Positions 60,902 through 64,000 of a stretch of DNA of 64,000 nt are shown here, one piece after another. The stretch spans positions 3,266-67,265 of the forward strand of contig CAZXJJ010000006.1 in NCBI GenBank assembly GCA_964640995.1, written 5' to 3'. The notes below the pieces were generated by a model, which saw nothing but the letters and a program-made list of their open reading frames with translations, did not search any database and had not been told where the DNA came from. This stretch comes from JAAYUH01 sp964640995. GTDB taxonomy: Bacteria; Caldisericota; Caldisericia; B22-G15. Made by a program: the position numbers and the translations under genes. Within the stretch, counting starts at the first letter, position 1; each line of letters begins with the position of its first letter.

Positions 60902-61944
60902 TGGAAGAAAGGAAGATCAATTTTAAATCTATCGCTAAAAATATTCTTATTTCATTCATATTGACAATTCTTGCTATTTTTATAATTGTTATATTATCTA
61001 AAGGTGAAGGATTTTTTGGAATATTCTTTGAAATAAAACCCTTTTATCTAATACTCGCTTTTATAATTGTTGGATTATCTTGGATTTTAGAATCAATTAT
61101 AATTCTATTAAATTTGAAGTTAGTTAACAAGAATATTTCTTTAAGAGAGGCAATAAATCTTGCTGTCATTGGCAATTTCTTTTCAGCTGTAACTCCATTT
61201 CAAACAGGTGGACAACCTTTTCAAATGTATTTATTAAATAAAAATTTTAATGTTGAATATGGCAAAAGCGCTCTTATTTTCTTAATAAAAGAAATATTAG
61301 CGTTTATTGTAAGAATAAGTCTATTTGTTGCAATTCCGATTTTCATAACCTTTTTTAAATTTGAATTTCATTTAAGCCAAGGAGTAAATTTAGCCTTAAA
61401 TATAGGACTATTATTCTATTTTATTATTTCATTGTTAATTGTTCTTGCAATTTTTAAACCTAAAAAATTGGCACTATTTATAGAAAAAATAGTCATAAAG
61501 TTATTTCCTCCTAAAACTTCAGAGAAAATTGTTGAAGAGATTGAAAAAAACATACATTTATTTGAAGAGGGTAAAAAGAATATTAATAAAAATAACTTAA
61601 AAAATCTTTTTGTTATTTTTATATTGAGTTTACTTCAGTGGCTTTCATCGCTTTTTTTACCAGTTATCTTGTTAAAAGGTCTTGGATCTAATTCTCCTGT
61701 TCTATCTATAATCTTTGTAACAGTTATTTTTCTATTATCTGTTGTTTATATACCAACACCAGGTACATCTGGTGCAGCAGAACTTGGCATAGCATTTTTA
61801 TTCTCATCATTTTTGCCAAGGCAACCTTTAATCGCTTTTATTTTGCTTTGGAGATTTTTCTATTATTATTTGACCATAATTGTTGGAGGAATTTTTTTAT
61901 TAAGAGAGGTTTTTAGTAGAAGAAAAAGCAAAAGAAAATCATAA
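60901..61944 (+). CDS. Flippase-like / lysylphosphatidylglycerol synthase TM-domain membrane protein (UPF0104)
   Basis: 347 residues with about eight membrane segments. Family marks are NFFSAVTPFQTGGQPFQMYLL (about 97-117) and STPGTSGAAELGIAFL-like PTPGTSGAAELGIAF (about 282-296), typical of the UPF0104/PF03706 group. It has only the membrane domain, without the MprF C-terminal aminoacyltransferase, so a lipid flippase or carrier role is possible and unproven. No Shine-Dalgarno; the promoter implies a leaderless mRNA. Convergent with mnmA (six-base overlap). Confidence 0.85.
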   Translation: MEERKINFKSIAKNILISFILTILAIFIIVILSKGEGFFGIFFEIKPFYLILAFIIVGLSWILESIIILLNLKLVNKNISLREAINLAVIGNFFSAVTPFQTGGQPFQMYLLNKNFNVEYGKSALIFLIKEILAFIVRISLFVAIPIFITFFKFEFHLSQGVNLALNIGLLFYFIISLLIVLAIFKPKKLALFIEKIVIKLFPPKTSEKIVEEIEKNIHLFEEGKKNINKNNLKNLFVIFILSLLQWLSSLFLPVILLKGLGSNSPVLSIIFVTVIFLLSVVYIPTPGTSGAAELGIAFLFSSFLPRQPLIAFILLWRFFYYYLTIIVGGIFLLREVFSRRKSKRKS

Positions 61945-62976
61945 AGCTTTTTCTATTTCTCCTCCTCCTAAAACAATGTCTTCGAAATAAAAAACTGCCG
62001 ATTGACCAGGTGTTATTGCAAATTCCTTTTCTTTAAGATAAACAAGAAGATAATCATTATTAAATTCTAATTCACAACCTAACTCTTTTCCTTTATATCT
62101 TGTTTTAACTTTTATATTTTTAATCTCTTTTAAATAATTTAAATCAACAAGCCAATTTAAATTTTTTACACGAAGTTTATCTTTTAAAGTATATTTTCTC
62201 TCACCAACATACACTATGTTATTTTCACTATCAATGTCTACTACATATAATGGCTCTCTCCATGATATATTTAAACCGCTTCTTTGACCAATTGTGTAAA
62301 AATAATAACCCTTATGCTCACCCAAAACTCTACCATCGACATGTAATATCTTTCCTCTTTTTTCTCCAAACATTTCCATTAAAAAGGAATTTTTGTCCTT
62401 TTTTATAAAGCATAAATCTTGACTCTCATCTGGAATATCTCTATAAATATTTAATTTTTTGAACTCATCTATTACATCCTTTTTATAATATTCACCTAAT
62501 GGAAAATAAATTTTATTAAAATGCTCTTTTTTTAATCTATATAACATATATGATTGATCTTTATCTTTATCCAAACCCTTTTTTAAATATAAATTGCCAT
62601 TATCTTCAACAATTCTTGCATAGTGTCCTGTAGCAATATAGTCATTCTCATTTAATAAACTTTCAAACAATAATTTAAATTTAACTTTTTCATTACATAT
62701 AACACATGGATTGGGTGTTTTGCCAATTTTATGTTTTTCTAAGAAATAATTAATTACTTCTTTTTTAAAAATATCTCTCGCATCTATTATTTTTAAAGGA
62801 ACTTTGAATTCATTTGTTAAAATTTTTACATTTTCCAAATTGCAACATTTCAAAGGACAAGTTAAATCTAAAGATTCAAATAAAATAAAAACTGCACAAA
62901 CATCTATAAATTTTTTCTTTAATAAATAAAGTGCAAAACCAGAATCAACTCCTCCTGAAACTCCTAAATATATCAC
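61939..62976 (-). CDS. mnmA: tRNA-specific 2-thiouridylase MnmA
   Basis: 345 residues. Puts the s2U34 thio group on tRNA-Lys, Glu and Gln. PP-loop GVSGGVDSGFALYLL at the N terminus, catalytic cysteine in GKTPNPCVICN (about 90-100), ATGHYAR, the second cysteine in QDLCFIKKD, and GQRSGL. The start is GTG 62976; no Shine-Dalgarno, and a minus-strand promoter would begin transcription at this G. Confidence 0.96.
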   Translation of the reverse strand: MIYLGVSGGVDSGFALYLLKKKFIDVCAVFILFESLDLTCPLKCCNLENVKILTNEFKVPLKIIDARDIFKKEVINYFLEKHKIGKTPNPCVICNEKVKFKLLFESLLNENDYIATGHYARIVEDNGNLYLKKGLDKDKDQSYMLYRLKKEHFNKIYFPLGEYYKKDVIDEFKKLNIYRDIPDESQDLCFIKKDKNSFLMEMFGEKRGKILHVDGRVLGEHKGYYFYTIGQRSGLNISWREPLYVVDIDSENNIVYVGERKYTLKDKLRVKNLNWLVDLNYLKEIKNIKVKTRYKGKELGCELEFNNDYLLVYLKEKEFAITPGQSAVFYFEDIVLGGGEIEKAL

Positions 62977-62982
62977 AAATTA

Positions 62983-63010
62983 ATTTTATAAAATTAATTT
63001 AAATTTTCAA
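62983..63010 (-). promoter_or_regulatory. Possible leaderless promoter of mnmA (minus strand)
   Basis: TTGAAA (63010-63005), 16-base spacer, TAAAAT (62988-62983) on the minus strand. The predicted first base is 62976, the G of the GTG start. The -10 box is imperfect. Confidence 0.4.
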
Positions 63011-63045
63011 ATAAATAAGATTAGATAATATTTTTTTAATACCTC

Positions 63046-63073
63046 TTGACAAATTTAAAGTTTTTGTTAAACT
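63046..63073 (+). promoter_or_regulatory. rRNA promoter P1
   Basis: TTGACA (63046-63051), 16-base spacer, TAAACT (63068-63073). The predicted start near 63080 lies just before the 12-bp hairpin. Confidence 0.65.
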
Positions 63074-63083
63074 ACAAAAATAG

Positions 63084-63111
63084 TGTCTTTAGAATAAAAA
63101 TTCTAAAGACA
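63084..63111 (+). repeat. Perfect 12-bp inverted repeat between rRNA promoters P1 and P2
   Basis: TGTCTTTAGAAT (63084-63095), AAAA loop, ATTCTAAAGACA (63100-63111). It would form a strong hairpin at the 5' end of P1 transcripts. No T run follows, so it is probably not a simple terminator. Confidence 0.9.
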
Positions 63112-63113
63112 AT

Positions 63114-63124
63114 TTGAAAACTAA
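63114..63124 (+). promoter_or_regulatory. boxA-like antitermination element, copy 1
   Basis: TTGAAAACTAA, similar to the TTGAAAACT core of boxA in low-GC rRNA leaders. An identical 11-mer recurs at 63192-63202. Confidence 0.5.
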
Positions 63125-63130
63125 AAAAGT

Positions 63131-63168
63131 TAACATCAAGATACTTGACAAAAAGTAACTTGATGTTA
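63131..63168. repeat. 16-bp dyad centred on the -35 box of rRNA promoter P2
   Basis: TAACATCAAGATACTT (63131-63146), 6-base loop GACAAA, AAGTAACTTGATGTTA (63153-63168); one mismatched pair. The left arm ends inside the TTGACA box and the right arm enters the TATAAT box, so it could be an operator or, in P1 transcripts, an RNA hairpin. Confidence 0.9.
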
Positions 63169-63172
63169 TAAT
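63145..63172 (+). promoter_or_regulatory. rRNA promoter P2
   Basis: TTGACA (63145-63150), 16-base spacer, TATAAT (63167-63172). Fully consensus boxes, about 100 bases before the 16S 5' end. Confidence 0.85.
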
Positions 63173-63191
63173 TTAAAATTGGAGTAGTACC

Positions 63192-63202
63192 TTGAAAACT
63201 AA
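63192..63202 (+). promoter_or_regulatory. boxA-like antitermination element, copy 2
   Basis: TTGAAAACTAA within ACCTTGAAAACTAAGC, closely resembling the CCTTGAAAACT boxA of Firmicutes rRNA leaders. Located between P2 and 16S. Confidence 0.6.
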
Positions 63203-63232
63203 GCAGTACTTGTTTATACCGTATTGTCAGGA

Positions 63233-63254
63233 TTTAAACTTTCTTAAGTTTGAA
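63233..63254 (+). repeat. Leader hairpin just upstream of 16S
   Basis: TTTAAACTT-TCTT-AAGTTTGAA forms a 9-bp stem with one T-G pair. It lies about 15 bases before the 16S 5' end, in the processing region. Confidence 0.5.
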
Positions 63255-63268
63255 CTATATTAAGGTTC

Positions 63269-64000
<732 letters not shown>

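Noticed and set aside
63084..63111. Perfect hairpin as an intrinsic terminator of a preceding gene
   Set aside because: mnmA runs away on the minus strand, nothing on the plus strand precedes it, and there is no T tract; it belongs to the rRNA leader.

Overview
The window is bacterial and strongly AT-rich: arginine is mostly AGA, third codon positions are mostly A or T, and spacing between genes is minimal. The tRNA and 16S genes look much more GC-rich than the coding DNA, which fits a thermophile, but that is inference. Gene order resembles Firmicutes and related deep-branching bacteria. The secreted proteins carry copper-amine-oxidase-N-like and cohesin-like domains, common in thermophilic lineages such as Caldisericota, Coprothermobacter and Dictyoglomus. 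I do not assign a phylum; the partial 16S gene at the right edge would settle it. I saw no insertion sequence, prophage, CRISPR array or toxin-antitoxin module.

Layout. 1-10.3 kb: rpoB, a divergent EF-G paralogue and rpoC as one unit, then a DUF554 membrane protein. 10.3-13.2 kb: six tRNAs running into a membrane-anchored PpiC-type foldase and trigger factor, whose end is antisense to a tRNA-Ala gene; a tRNA-Ser lies next to it. 13.2-17.8 kb: CDP-alcohol phosphatidyltransferase (minus), then gltX-cysS-rlmB, then yraN (minus). 17.8-29.2 kb: three exported proteins with shared C-terminal modules, mixed with tRNA-Ala-leuS and rpmF-plsX-rnc, then a small YdjM-like protein. 29.2-43.0 kb: a long plus-strand run, lepA-hemW, hrcA-rsmE-mtaB-rpsU-phoH-pgpH-ybeY-dgkA-corC-cdd-tpiA-deoC-recO. 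43.0-55.7 kb: rhomboid-pyk-ftsB-like, polA-coaE-RecB-like nuclease-second gltX-mcsA-mcsB-radA-PIN/TRAM-ispD-ispF. 55.7-63.0 kb: pheS-pheT-polX (minus), a flippase-like membrane protein and mnmA. 63.0-64.0 kb: an elaborate rRNA promoter/leader and the first roughly 730 bases of 16S rRNA.

Function. Nearly everything is core information processing: transcription, translation factors, aminoacyl-tRNA synthetases, tRNA and rRNA modification, chaperones, DNA replication and repair, plus isoprenoid, phospholipid, nucleoside and glycolytic enzymes. Four conserved gene strings look collapsed: hrcA without grpE-dnaK-dnaJ, mcsAB-radA without ctsR, clpC and disA, plsX-rnc without fabD-fabG-acpP, and cdd-recO without era.

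The most unusual signals are these. Several operon-first genes have a sigma70-type promoter placed so that transcription would start on or within a few bases of the start codon, implying leaderless mRNAs. phoH appears to start at AUA. A PolX protein has lost its polymerase aspartates but keeps an intact PHP site. A near-perfect 16-bp dyad is centred on the -35 box of the proximal rRNA promoter. Trigger factor takes its last codons and its stop from the antisense of a tRNA. No single new defence or metabolic system is evident; the novelty lies in expression signals, gene-order collapse and the secreted protein family.
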